A stretch of DNA of 64,000 nt, from contig CAXXSC010000003.1 of NCBI GenBank assembly GCA_963668435.2, forward strand, positions 124,001 to 188,000. The letters are read 5' to 3'. Shown piece by piece: positions 36,875 to 48,071 of the stretch (the first letter of the stretch is position 1; each line of letters opens with the position of its first letter). This DNA comes from G963668435 sp963668435. Its GTDB lineage: Bacteria; Latescibacterota; Latescibacteria; Latescibacterales; Latescibacteraceae. Under the pieces are notes generated by a model. That model was not told the DNA's origin and did no database searches. It saw nothing but the letters and a program-made list of their open reading frames with translations. Both the position numbers and the translations under genes were made by a program.

Positions 36875-38809
36875 TCATTCATCGACAACTTCGAAATCTG
36901 CATCGACCGCGCCCTCACCGTTGTCGCCTGATGAGCCGCCGCCTGGCTGTCCCTGTGCCTGGTCGCCTGCAGCCTGAGCGCCGGGCTGTCCCTGTGCCTG
37001 CTGTTCTGCTGACTGCTGGGCGTAGAGCTTCTGGGCAATTTCGTTCCAGCTTGCGGTAAGGCCTTCTTTTGCAGAGTTAATCTCGTCGATATTGTCGCCT
37101 TTCATGGCCTCGCGGGCACGCTCGAGTGCAGCCTCGATTTTGCCTTTATCGTCGGGCTCGATCTTGTCGGCCATTTCACCGAGGCTCTTCTCCGTCTGGT
37201 AGATGAGCTGGTCGGTTTCGTTGCGGGTGGTGATCTCTTCTTTCTTACGAGCATCCTCGCTGGCATGTGCCTCGGAATCTTTCACCATGTTCTGGATCTC
37301 GTCCTCGGACAGGCCGCTGGAAGCCTCTATACGGATATTCTGTTCCTTATTGGATGCCTTGTCCTTCGCGGTTACATTCAGAATGCCGTTGGCGTCGATG
37401 TCGAATGTGACCTCGATCTGGGGAATGCCGCGCGGCGCAGGCGGGATTCCGTCGAGATGGAACTGTCCGATCGAACGGTTGGCTGATGCAAGCTCACGTT
37501 CACCCTGCAGAACATGTATGGCCACTGAGGTCTGGTTGTCAGCGGCTGTCGAGAACACTTCCGCCTTTTTCGCCGGGATCGTTGTGTTGCGCTCGATAAG
37601 CTTGGTGAAAACGCCGCCGAGGGTCTCGATACCGAGCGACAGCGGTGTGACATCGAGTAGAAGAACGTCTGTGACATCGCCAGTAAGGACGCCGCCCTGA
37701 ATTGCCGCGCCGAGAGCAACGACCTCGTCGGGATTGACACCTCTGTTGGGCTCTTTACCGAAAAGCTCCTTGACCAGTTCCTGGACTTTCGGGATACGCG
37801 TGGAGCCACCGACAAGGATAACCTCGTCAACCTGGCTGGCCGAAAGACCTGCATCCTTGAGTGCGTTCTGTACTGGGCCGCGTGCACGCTCAACGAGATC
37901 CCTCGTCAGCTCATCGAATGTGGCGCGGGTCAGGTTGACATTGAGATGTTTCGGGCCGCTGGCATCAGCGGTGATGAACGGCAGGTTGATGTCTGTCTGG
38001 AGCGTGTTCGAAAGCTCGCACTTGGCTTTTTCCGCAGCCTCTTTCAGGCGCTGTAGGGCCATGGGGTCGTTCCTGAGATCGATTCCGTCGCTCTTCTTGA
38101 AATTATCCGCGAGCCAGTCGACCAGTTTCTGGTCGAAATCGTCGCCGCCAAGGTGGGTGTCTCCGTTGGTGGAGAGCACTTCGAAAACGCCATCGCCAAG
38201 CTCAAGGATGGAAATATCGAAAGTACCGCCGCCGAGATCGAAGACCGCGATCTTCTCATCGTGCTTCTTGTCAAGACCATAGGCAAGCGAGGCCGCCGTC
38301 GGCTCATTGATGATACGTTTAACATCAAGGCCCGCGATACGTCCAGCATCTTTTGTTGCCTGACGCTGCGAATCGTTAAAATATGCAGGGACCGTGATGA
38401 TGGCTTCTGTCACTTTTTCGCCAAGATAGTCTTCAGCGGTCTGTTTCAGTTTCTGGAGAACGAGCGCCGAAATCTCGGGCGGCGAGTATTCCTTGTCGTC
38501 GATCTTGACACGGGCTACAGCGTTGGCGCCGCTCATGACCTTGTAAGGAACCTCGTTGATTTCCGTTCCGACCTCGTTGAACTTACGTCCCATGAAACGT
38601 TTGATGGAGAATACTGTCTTCGTGGGATTTGTCACTGCCTGACGTTTTGCTGTCTGACCGACAATGCGTTCGTCTTTATCTGTATAGGCTACGACACTGG
38701 GCGTGGTTCTGTTGCCTTCCTGATTGGGAATGACAACGGGATTGCCACCTTCCAGAACCGCAACCACAGAATTCGTGGTTCCGAGATCGATTCCAATGAT
38801 TTTCGACAT
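36875..38809 (-). CDS. dnaK: Chaperone DnaK (Hsp70)
   Basis: 644 residues, full length. The ATPase domain shows IGIDLGTTNSVVAVLEGG, VPAYFNDSQRQATKDAG, FDLGGGTFDISILELGDG and ILVGGSTRIPKVQELV. The linker DVLLLDVTPLSLGIETLGG and the substrate-binding domain follow, with the Gln/Gly-rich tail ending EGAVDADFEVVDE. AGGAGG is near the ATG. No dnaJ or grpE is adjacent and I see no CIRCE upstream, so regulation may differ from groES-groEL. It lies between clpB and groES on the same strand. Confidence 0.98.
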   Translation of the reverse strand: MSKIIGIDLGTTNSVVAVLEGGNPVVIPNQEGNRTTPSVVAYTDKDERIVGQTAKRQAVTNPTKTVFSIKRFMGRKFNEVGTEINEVPYKVMSGANAVARVKIDDKEYSPPEISALVLQKLKQTAEDYLGEKVTEAIITVPAYFNDSQRQATKDAGRIAGLDVKRIINEPTAASLAYGLDKKHDEKIAVFDLGGGTFDISILELGDGVFEVLSTNGDTHLGGDDFDQKLVDWLADNFKKSDGIDLRNDPMALQRLKEAAEKAKCELSNTLQTDINLPFITADASGPKHLNVNLTRATFDELTRDLVERARGPVQNALKDAGLSASQVDEVILVGGSTRIPKVQELVKELFGKEPNRGVNPDEVVALGAAIQGGVLTGDVTDVLLLDVTPLSLGIETLGGVFTKLIERNTTIPAKKAEVFSTAADNQTSVAIHVLQGERELASANRSIGQFHLDGIPPAPRGIPQIEVTFDIDANGILNVTAKDKASNKEQNIRIEASSGLSEDEIQNMVKDSEAHASEDARKKEEITTRNETDQLIYQTEKSLGEMADKIEPDDKGKIEAALERAREAMKGDNIDEINSAKEGLTASWNEIAQKLYAQQSAEQQAQGQPGAQAAGDQAQGQPGGGSSGDNGEGAVDADFEVVDE

Positions 38810-38980
38810 ATTATTCCTCCTGGGGAAAGATTATTTTCAATAACGTAAAAGATAATTGCAAATTAGGTGCCAAAATATAATAATTCGCGTAACATAATTG
38901 TATTCAAGTGATTACGTTTGTTTGTCAACTGTGGCTCCCAAAAGCCTTTTTGTTGACTTGTGCCTGTATGGCGCACCTTC

Positions 38981-38995
38981 CTGCCACAGTGGCAG
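38981..38995. repeat. Small palindrome in the clpB-dnaK gap
   Basis: CTGCCACAGTGGCAG, a seven-base inverted repeat around one base, followed on the plus strand by TCTTTTTTG. It looks terminator-like on the strand with no gene to terminate. Another TGGCAG lies at 39021-39026. Confidence 0.4.
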
Positions 38996-39048
38996 TCTTT
39001 TTTGCGCCTGTCCTGTTTAATGGCAGATTTGGCTTAACTGCCGCTGAA

Positions 39049-41631
<2,583 letters not shown>

Positions 41632-41816
41632 AGTGTCTCTATTCTTTCTTTTTGGGGCTTCATTGTCATATTACTCTTGCTAACAGTAATTGGTCATTGT
41701 TCCGCTTAACAAACAGAGCTAAAAGTATACCAGTTCTGGTGCCTCGTATGTAACATATTGTAATTCATGATAATATGGTGCTTTTACATAAGAGTTGGAA
41801 TGTGGGTGGAGTAGTG

Positions 41817-41866
41817 TGGCAGATAAAAACTGCCATAATGGCAGGCGTTATGCTGGTTTGTGGCAG
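41817..41866. repeat. Cluster of TGGCAG half-sites
   Basis: TGGCAG at 41817, its inverse CTGCCA at 41830, then TGGCAG at 41839 and 41861. The middle pair makes the hairpin CTGCCATAATGGCAG. It is about 85-135 bases upstream of the PHP promoter. Confidence 0.4.
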
Positions 41867-41949
41867 TGTTTTTCCTGTGTGCGGTGCTTGTGATTTTTTA
41901 CAGAAAGAACAGTGCTGCGCCACGGCAGGAGCATGGCTTTTCAGCCGAG

Positions 41950-41978
41950 TTGACTTATGGCCATTTTTTGTGTATCTT
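41950..41978 (+). promoter_or_regulatory. Promoter of the PHP-uppS-cdsA-dxr genes
   Basis: TTGACT (41950-41955) and TATCTT (41973-41978) with a 17-base spacer, 36 bases before the start codon. Confidence 0.6.
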
Positions 41979-42014
41979 AACAAACTACAAATAATGAGGG
42001 ATAGGGGTGTTGTT

Positions 42015-42890
42015 ATGTTAAATGGTAGCATTGATCTTCACTTACATACGAACTGTTCAGATGGTGTCGATACGCCGGAAGAGCTGGTGGCGACCGCCGT
42101 TGAGAACGGTTTCAATACCATCGCTATCACTGACCATGATACGGTTACAGGTGTTGAGCCTGCTATCCGTGCCGCCGAGGGCACCGGCCTTGAAATTATT
42201 CCGGGGATCGAGCTGTCTGCTATTGATGGCGATGACGATATTCACATCCTCGGCTATTTTGTTGATTACGAAGATCCGGATTTTCTCGACCGGATCAAGT
42301 TTTTTATGGAAAAGCGCTATGAGCGGGCGGAAAAGATTGTCGAGAGCCTGAATTATCTCGGTCTCGATATCAGCCTCGATGCTGTGTTGAAAGTTGCCCA
42401 TGGCGCTCCCATTGGCCGTCCCCACATCGCGGCTGCGCTGCTTTCCGAAAAGCTCATTTCCTATTATAATGAGGCATTCACACGTTATATCGGTTACAAA
42501 GGCCCCGCCTATGTGCCGAAATACAATATTTCTCCGAAAGAGGCCATCGAGCTCCTAATATGCTATGGCGGTATTCCGGTGCTTGCCCATCCAATGGCGG
42601 TTAACCGCGATGAAATGATTCCCGGACTGATTGATTGCGGCCTGATGGGTATCGAGGCGGTACATCCTCTTCATACACCGGAAAAGCAGGAGCATTACCG
42701 TAATCTGGCCCGCGAGTACGGTCTTATCATTACCGGCGGCTCGGACTGGCATGGTCATATGCGCCGTCAGCGCTATCAGAATATTGTGGACTCGAGTGTT
42801 GTTTCTCCGGAAACAATTGCGGAAATGCGGCTTATCCGCCAGAGCGATTCGTTCAGAGAAACCAGCGCAAGGCTCAAAGAAGCCAGATAA
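42015..42890 (+). CDS. PHP-domain phosphoesterase
   Basis: 291 residues from the ATG at 42015; an in-frame ATG at 41994 is also possible. The PHP metal site shows DLHLHTNCSDG (9 residues from the start), AITDHDTV, PGIELSA and GHPH-like IGRPHIAAAL, then PVLAHPMAV and TGGSDWHGHM, so all metal ligands are present. Relatives include 3',5'-nucleoside bisphosphate phosphatase and 5'-3' exoribonuclease-type PHP proteins. It probably removes a phosphate from a nucleotide or short RNA end. It is 34 bases upstream of uppS and starts the operon. Confidence 0.9.
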   Translation: MLNGSIDLHLHTNCSDGVDTPEELVATAVENGFNTIAITDHDTVTGVEPAIRAAEGTGLEIIPGIELSAIDGDDDIHILGYFVDYEDPDFLDRIKFFMEKRYERAEKIVESLNYLGLDISLDAVLKVAHGAPIGRPHIAAALLSEKLISYYNEAFTRYIGYKGPAYVPKYNISPKEAIELLICYGGIPVLAHPMAVNRDEMIPGLIDCGLMGIEAVHPLHTPEKQEHYRNLAREYGLIITGGSDWHGHMRRQRYQNIVDSSVVSPETIAEMRLIRQSDSFRETSARLKEAR

Positions 42891-42924
42891 AATACTTTGT
42901 TGTATTTCATAAGGTTGTGTTTAT

Positions 42925-43707
42925 ATGGCAGCGGCAGATAAAAATATTATCGAAATACGGAAAAACGCCCTCAAGGGCATGAAATTGCCGAATCATATTG
43001 CGGTTATCATGGACGGCAACGGGCGCTGGGCCAAAAAACGCCATTTCAGCCGTATCCGTGGGCATCGGGAGGGGATCAACACTGTCCGGAATATCGTTCG
43101 GCTTTCCGGCGAGCTGGATATTGGCTATCTGACCCTCTATACTTTTTCCTCGGAGAACTGGAACCGCCCCAAGGGCGAGGTCAAGGGCATCATGACCCTT
43201 CTTGCGGAGACAATCAGGAAAGAGGTCCCGGAACTGAATAAAAACCGTGTTCGCCTCGAGACCATCGGCGATATCGGGGGGCTTCCTGAAAAGAGCCGTG
43301 CCGCATTGCTCGATGCTATTAATCTTACTTCCGGCAATGACGGGCTCACACTCGTTCTCGCACTGAACTACGGTGGACGGGACGAGATTGTCAGGGCCAT
43401 GCGCTCGATTGCTGGCAAATTGAAGAGCGGTGTCATTTCCGAAGAGGATATATCGCCGGATCTCATAGCCTCTTCGCTCGATACCGCCCGTTTTCCTGAC
43501 CCCGATTTCCTGATACGGACCTCGGGTGAGTTTCGGCTGTCGAATTTTTTGCTCTGGCAGTTGGCGTATACCGAACTCTGGATTACCGATATCATGTGGC
43601 CGGATTTCTCCGAGCTCGATTTCCTCGATGCTGTCGAATCTTATGCCAGCCGTGAGCGACGTTTCGGCATGACCAGCCAGCAGGTAAGCGGAAAAAAGGA
43701 GGCTTGA
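42925..43707 (+). CDS. uppS: Undecaprenyl diphosphate synthase
   Basis: cis-Prenyltransferase, 260 residues. It makes the C55 lipid carrier for peptidoglycan from FPP and IPP. The motif HIAVIMDGNGRWAKKR holds the catalytic Asp30 and diphosphate-binding residues. RGHREGINTVRNIV, YTFSSENWNRP and DFLIRTSGEFRLSNFLLWQ are the other conserved blocks. ELWITDIMWPDFSELDFLDA closes the protein. It lies just upstream of cdsA. Confidence 0.97.
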   Translation: MAAADKNIIEIRKNALKGMKLPNHIAVIMDGNGRWAKKRHFSRIRGHREGINTVRNIVRLSGELDIGYLTLYTFSSENWNRPKGEVKGIMTLLAETIRKEVPELNKNRVRLETIGDIGGLPEKSRAALLDAINLTSGNDGLTLVLALNYGGRDEIVRAMRSIAGKLKSGVISEEDISPDLIASSLDTARFPDPDFLIRTSGEFRLSNFLLWQLAYTELWITDIMWPDFSELDFLDAVESYASRERRFGMTSQQVSGKKEA

Positions 43708-43731
43708 TGGCGGGAAAGCAGGGGGGATGCA

Positions 43732-44577
43732 ATGATTGAGAACGCGTTCAGGAACAATTCCCTTGTTCAGCGTGTCGTCGTGGCTGTTCTGTTTATTCCG
43801 CTTCTTCTCTGGATTTTCGCAGTACGCGGTCTTCCCTTGTTTATTTTTACCCTCATTCTCAGTTTTGTGGGTCAGATCGAACTGTTTGGCATGATCGACA
43901 AGCGTATTTCGCTGCTCAACCGCATTGTTGCCCTCTTGTCCGGCGTTATTCTGCTGGTCGATGCCCGTTATTGCAACTCGCACATGTTTCCCGGAATCAT
44001 AATCAGCGTTCTCATGCTTTCCTTTCTCCTGGAAATCTGGAGCAGTGCTGATTGCCAGCTCGAGGGTATCGCCTTGACCCTGTTTTCCGCCGTTTATCCG
44101 GCCGCTCTGCTGACATTCCTGCTCAAAATCGAAAGTGTCCATCTCTCATTTTACAACAATTATGATACGATACTCTTTGTCTTCCTTGTAGTCACCATCT
44201 GGGTTTTCGACAGCGCTTCGTATTTTGCGGGCCTTACTTTCGGCAAGCACCGTTTCTTTCCCCGGGTCTCTCCGAAGAAAACCATCGAGGGATTTGTCGG
44301 AGGCATTACCGGTGCCGTAATTTCGGGAGCCATTTTCGGCTATTTTGCCGGCCTCTCGCTTTTGCCTCACTTTGTGGCAATGGCGGTGCTGATTGCCCTG
44401 GCCGGTCAGGCGGGTGATCTCTCGGAATCCGTGATCAAGCGGGCGATGAAGATCAAGGACTCATCTCACATCATTCCCGGCCATGGTGGCCTGCTCGACC
44501 GTTTCGACAGCCTGATTTTCGCCGCCCCCGTTGTTTATACTTATCTCTATATTCAGAGCTGGCTCACGGTTCGCTGA
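43732..44577 (+). CDS. cdsA: Phosphatidate cytidylyltransferase
   Basis: Inner-membrane enzyme that forms CDP-diacylglycerol from phosphatidic acid and CTP, 281 residues with about eight hydrophobic segments. SPKKTIEGFVGGITGAV and the C-terminal signature HGGLLDRFDSLIFAAP are diagnostic. A run of G before the ATG at 43732 serves as ribosome site. It is 24 bases downstream of uppS, usual neighbours in bacteria. Confidence 0.95.
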   Translation: MIENAFRNNSLVQRVVVAVLFIPLLLWIFAVRGLPLFIFTLILSFVGQIELFGMIDKRISLLNRIVALLSGVILLVDARYCNSHMFPGIIISVLMLSFLLEIWSSADCQLEGIALTLFSAVYPAALLTFLLKIESVHLSFYNNYDTILFVFLVVTIWVFDSASYFAGLTFGKHRFFPRVSPKKTIEGFVGGITGAVISGAIFGYFAGLSLLPHFVAMAVLIALAGQAGDLSESVIKRAMKIKDSSHIIPGHGGLLDRFDSLIFAAPVVYTYLYIQSWLTVR

Positions 44578-44617
44578 TTTTGCATACAAACACAGTGTCA
44601 TATAAAGGATTACGATT

Positions 44618-45766
44618 GTGAAACGTTTTATCATACTCGGTTCGACAGGCTCGATCGGAACGTCGTCGCTCGATGTTATCAGGTCGAATCCGGCCGCTTT
44701 TTCCACCACCGGTCTTGTCGCGTCCTCATCGGTTGATACCATTATTGCGCAAGTACGGGAATTTCGTCCCGAGGCGGTTGCCATGAATGATCCGGAGGCG
44801 GCTCATGTTGTCGAAAAGGAGGTCGGTGGTCTGACTCGCGTCCTGAGCGGCCATGAAGGCATCATCGAGCTTGTTGAAAGCATCGATGCCGATGCCGCGG
44901 TGAACGGCCTTGTCGGATCGGCGGGGCTTCTGCCGACCTTGACCGCGCTTGAGAATGATAAGGATGTTCTGCTCGCGAACAAGGAAAGCATTGTCATGGG
45001 TGGCCAGCTTGTCATGGCGAAAGCTCGTGAGACAGGGAAACGAATCGTACCCATCGACAGCGAGATGAGCGCTATTTACCAATGCATAAAGGGTGAGGCC
45101 CACGAGGGAATCAAGCGACTGGTGCTAACCGCCTCGGGCGGCCCGTTTGTCGATACGCCGAAAGCCGAGCTGGAAAATGTTACGCTCGAACAGGCCCTCG
45201 ATCATCCCACCTGGGCAATGGGCACCAAGAATACCATAGATTCAGCGACTCTCATGAACAAGGGGCTCGAGGTGATCGAAGCCAGCCGCATTTTCGATAT
45301 CCCCGGCGACAGGATCGATGTTACGATACACCGGAGCTCGATTGCACATTCTTTTGTCGAGTTTCTCGACGGTTCCCTGCTCTGCCAGCTTTCAGATCCT
45401 GACATGCGTCTTGCAATACAGTATGCCATGACTGACCCCGGTCGACTCGATTCTCCTTATGGCGGGCTTGATTTCACAAAAACGTTTTCACTGACATTCG
45501 AACCGCCCGACTACGACCGTTTCCCCTGTCTGGGGCTTGCGTTCAAGGCGCTCGAACGGGGCGGTACCGCTCCTGCGGCCATGAATGGTGCCAATGAGCA
45601 GGCGGTGAGCGCTTTTGTTGACGGGCTTATTCGTTTCCGCGATATTCCCCAGCTCATTGAAGAGGTCATGAACAGTCACGATTTCATTGAAAATCCCACT
45701 GTCGAGGATCTTGTCGGAACCGATGTAAACGCGAAACGTAGAATAGCAGAGAGAACAGCGGGCTGA
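44618..45766 (+). CDS. dxr: 1-Deoxy-D-xylulose 5-phosphate reductoisomerase
   Basis: Second enzyme of the MEP isoprenoid pathway, 382 residues. NADPH-binding GSTGSIGTSSLDVI opens it, and NKESIVMGG and PIDSEMSAIYQC carry the metal and substrate residues. TASGGPFVDTPK, HPTWAMGTKNTIDSATLMNKGLE and PSPYGGLDF-like SPYGGLDFTKTF follow. It starts with GTG at 44618 after AAAGGAT. It supplies IPP for UppS, so this cluster couples precursor synthesis to the lipid carrier. Confidence 0.97.
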   Translation: MKRFIILGSTGSIGTSSLDVIRSNPAAFSTTGLVASSSVDTIIAQVREFRPEAVAMNDPEAAHVVEKEVGGLTRVLSGHEGIIELVESIDADAAVNGLVGSAGLLPTLTALENDKDVLLANKESIVMGGQLVMAKARETGKRIVPIDSEMSAIYQCIKGEAHEGIKRLVLTASGGPFVDTPKAELENVTLEQALDHPTWAMGTKNTIDSATLMNKGLEVIEASRIFDIPGDRIDVTIHRSSIAHSFVEFLDGSLLCQLSDPDMRLAIQYAMTDPGRLDSPYGGLDFTKTFSLTFEPPDYDRFPCLGLAFKALERGGTAPAAMNGANEQAVSAFVDGLIRFRDIPQLIEEVMNSHDFIENPTVEDLVGTDVNAKRRIAERTAG

Positions 45767-45825
45767 AAAATTGCCCCTTCAGAGCTTAAAATTTTTGTTA
45801 ATTTTTGATGTCTGGCAGTCTTTTG

Positions 45826-45854
45826 TTTACGGTTGCCGCGAAATATCGTATATT
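45826..45854 (+). promoter_or_regulatory. Candidate promoter of rseP
   Basis: TTTACG (45826-45831) and TATATT (45849-45854) with a 17-base spacer, 47 bases before the start codon, within the 134-base gap after dxr. Confidence 0.45.
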
Positions 45855-45900
45855 GTATTAAAGAAATCGATGCTAAATCCCTGCTAATGGATGATATGCC

Positions 45901-47226
45901 ATGACAACTTTCTTTTCCTTTATATTTGTCTTGAGTCTTCTCGTATTTGTTCACGAACTGGGGCATTTCACTGTCGCCAAGCTTTCGGGTATCAGGGTTG
46001 AGCGTTTCAGTATCGGCTTGCCGCCCAGGCTGCTTGGAGTAAGGATTGGTGAAACGGAGTACTGCATTTCAGCCATTCCGTTTGGAGGCTATGTGAAAAT
46101 GACCGGCCAGGATGATTTTGCCTATGATGAAGACGAAATGGGGCAGGGCGATCCTCATGATTACCGCGGAAAACCGGCGATTATCCGGGTTGCGGTGCTT
46201 GTTGCCGGAAGTTTTATGAACCTTCTGACCGCTCTCGTTATTTTTGCCGCGTTGTTCTGGTATGAGGGTGTTCCTTATCAGACTACGAGAATCGGTTACG
46301 TATTAGAAGATTCCATGGCCGCGAAACTCGGTTTCGAGGCGGGGGATCAGGTCCTCAGTGTCAACGGTGCCGATGTCGAAACGCTTGAACAGGCTTTTAT
46401 ACCTCTTTATACAGAAAACGGGACCGATATTCTCGTTGACGGCCCCTCCGGGGAACGTACTATTCATGTCAATGATCGAATCGGCGAGGATATTGAGTTC
46501 GGTATAACGCCGTATCTCGAGGCACGTATCGAGCGGACACTCGAAGGCAGCCCTGCTGAAAAGGCCGGTTTTCAACCAGATGACCTTATTGTTGCGATCG
46601 ACGGTGACAAGCTTGACGGTGGCTGGCTTCATATGACAAAGGTCATAGAGGCCAATCCGGATAAAGAGCTTTCATTCACCCTGAACAGGGCTGGGAAAGA
46701 TATCACCGTTCCGGTTGTGATCGGTTCCGAGGAAGTGACTTCGGAAGATGGCGAAACCAGCCGTGTCGGCAAGGTCGGTATTGCGCTGAAGATGGTTACC
46801 ACCAAAGCCGGGCCTGTTGAGGCTGTTGCCCTCGCTGGTAAACGCACAGTGAAACTGTCGGCGCAGACTCTTGGCTTTTTCGGAAAACTTCTTTCCGGGC
46901 GTGTGTCGCCGAAACTCCTTGGCGGCCCGGTCCTCATCGCGCAGATCGCCGGAGAAAGTGCAAAGACCGGTATCACGACCCTTCTCGGGTTTACCGCCTT
47001 CATCAGCATCAACCTCGGTGTACTCAATCTGCTGCCGTTCCCGGTGCTCGATGGCGGCCATATCGCTATCATCGCTCTTGAGGCTGTTTCGCGCCGCAAG
47101 ATGTCGATTCGCCTGAGGATGGGACTTCAGCAGGCGGGGTCGATAATCCTGTTGATTTTCATGATTTATATCACTTTCAACGATATTCTCCGTTTCGATT
47201 CCATTTCATCGCTTTTCGGCGGCTGA
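45901..47226 (+). CDS. rseP: RIP metalloprotease RseP (site-2 protease)
   Basis: Intramembrane zinc protease, 441 residues. The active site FVHELGHF (His18, Glu19, His22) is in the first membrane segment, and LNLLPFPVLDGGHI near 375-388 provides the third ligand. Two PDZ domains (about 125-190 and 200-280) lie between. RseP cuts anti-sigma factors and other membrane proteins within the bilayer. Here it follows dxr, as in many genomes. No anti-sigma factor is near. An intrinsic terminator follows. Confidence 0.96.
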   Translation: MTTFFSFIFVLSLLVFVHELGHFTVAKLSGIRVERFSIGLPPRLLGVRIGETEYCISAIPFGGYVKMTGQDDFAYDEDEMGQGDPHDYRGKPAIIRVAVLVAGSFMNLLTALVIFAALFWYEGVPYQTTRIGYVLEDSMAAKLGFEAGDQVLSVNGADVETLEQAFIPLYTENGTDILVDGPSGERTIHVNDRIGEDIEFGITPYLEARIERTLEGSPAEKAGFQPDDLIVAIDGDKLDGGWLHMTKVIEANPDKELSFTLNRAGKDITVPVVIGSEEVTSEDGETSRVGKVGIALKMVTTKAGPVEAVALAGKRTVKLSAQTLGFFGKLLSGRVSPKLLGGPVLIAQIAGESAKTGITTLLGFTAFISINLGVLNLLPFPVLDGGHIAIIALEAVSRRKMSIRLRMGLQQAGSIILLIFMIYITFNDILRFDSISSLFGG

Positions 47227-47261
47227 CAACTTACGCCGGACTACAGTTGACAGGATGATAC

Positions 47262-47290
47262 AGGCTGCCTTTTTAGGCAGCCTTTTTTTT
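47262..47290 (+). terminator. Intrinsic terminator after rseP
   Basis: AGGCTGCCT and AGGCAGCCT form a perfect nine-base stem with a TTTT loop, followed by eight T. It lies 36 bases after the stop. Confidence 0.95.
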
Positions 47291-47364
47291 GTGTGTTCCA
47301 TTGACTTGCTGGCGGAATATGTCAGCGAGTAATGGACGATTTTGGTGTTTTGTTAAAAAAAATC

Positions 47365-47418
47365 TTGACAATATGGAGTGTTTTTGGTAAATATGGGTGA
47401 AGATGGTTAATAATGGAT
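47365..47418 (+). promoter_or_regulatory. Promoter of the division cluster with MraZ-type repeats
   Basis: A perfect TTGACA at 47365-47370 and a weak TAAATA at 47388-47393 with a 17-base spacer. TGG motifs start at 47374 (TGGAG), 47385 (TGGTA), 47394 (TGGGT), 47404 (TGGTT) and 47414 (TGGAT), spaced 11, 9, 10 and 10 bases. MraZ is known to bind TGGGN repeats spaced by five bases at its own promoter. Here the repeats overlap and follow the -10 element. Confidence 0.65.
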
Positions 47419-47578
47419 GCAATATAGTGTAATATCTTATACTTATCTATGGCGGTTGTTTATGTTTGAATTGATTCTTTGTGTTTTAGTTGATATCGCG
47501 GGGCTGCATAACAGGCTGTTCCGTTTTCTTGGTGTGAAACGGTCATAAGTATCTTTTTGATTCCACGAGGCTGACAGC

Positions 47579-48049
47579 GTGATTGAGCGGATGTCGACAT
47601 TTACCAGTTTCGGACTGACCGGCGGTTTCCCCGGCAAGATAGAGGGAAAGAACCGTCTGAAGTTCCCTGCGCCTCTGAAGAACAGGCTCAAGTCCGATGG
47701 CGACGAGGAGGTTGTCCTCTGGTGCGATAAGCCCGGGAAGTTTTTCCTGTTCCCGGCGACATACTGGGATGTCATGCAGCAGCGTATTCTTGACAGCGCG
47801 GAAAAGAGCGGCTCGCTCAAGATGTGGAAGAAAGTAACGAAGATGGGCCTTGATTCCAGCAGGGTCAAGATAGATGATCAGGGCCGTGTGACTATTCCGA
47901 TGTCGCTGCTGGAGAAAGCGGGTCTCAAGAAGGATGTGTTTATTGTCGGAACCGCGGACAGGGTTGCTGTCTGGGATCCGGCACTTCTCGAGGAATTTGT
48001 CAGCGAGCCTGATGAGGACGATGAGGATGATTTCAGTGTTGGCTTTTAA
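47579..48049 (+). CDS. mraZ: Transcriptional regulator MraZ
   Basis: 156 residues from GTG at 47579; an ATG at 47591 is also in frame. Two SpoVT/AbrB-like halves are visible: GFPGKIEGKNRLKFPAPLKNRL and MGLDSSRVKIDDQGRVTIP, the second carrying the MraZ DQGRVTIP motif. The acidic C-terminus (EPDEDDEDDFSVGF) is typical. MraZ rings bind repeats upstream of its own gene and control the division cluster. It is the first gene of the cluster, with rsmH starting 22 bases later. Confidence 0.95.
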   Translation: MIERMSTFTSFGLTGGFPGKIEGKNRLKFPAPLKNRLKSDGDEEVVLWCDKPGKFFLFPATYWDVMQQRILDSAEKSGSLKMWKKVTKMGLDSSRVKIDDQGRVTIPMSLLEKAGLKKDVFIVGTADRVAVWDPALLEEFVSEPDEDDEDDFSVGF

Positions 48050-48071
48050 TATGAGACAACGGCGATGAGCC

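Larger units (their letters stand above)
41632..42014. other. Divergent intergenic region, clpB / PHP gene
   Basis: 383 bases. It contains four TGGCAG copies (one inverted) at 41817-41866 and the PHP gene promoter at 41950-41978. A palindrome ACCAGTTCTGGT lies at 41729-41740. The longer reading frame extending the PHP gene upstream through this region has no homologous look and crosses the promoter. Confidence 0.55.
47227..47578. other. Intergenic region between rseP and mraZ
   Basis: 352 bases. It contains the rseP terminator and the mraZ promoter with repeats. The stretch 47440-47570 forms a long 5'-UTR with no recognised element. Confidence 0.6.

Noticed and set aside
38810..38930. Sigma-70 promoter before dnaK (TTGACA at 38923-38928 minus strand with TACAAT)
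   Set aside because: The spacer is 20 bases, too long to be convincing; no CIRCE or other operator supports it.
41775..42014. N-terminal extension of the PHP gene by 80 codons
   Set aside because: It crosses the probable promoter and has no resemblance to PHP proteins; the ATG at 42015 fits the domain start.
42907..44142. 411-codon minus-strand frame opposite uppS and cdsA
   Set aside because: It spans two clear plus-strand genes; antisense artefact.
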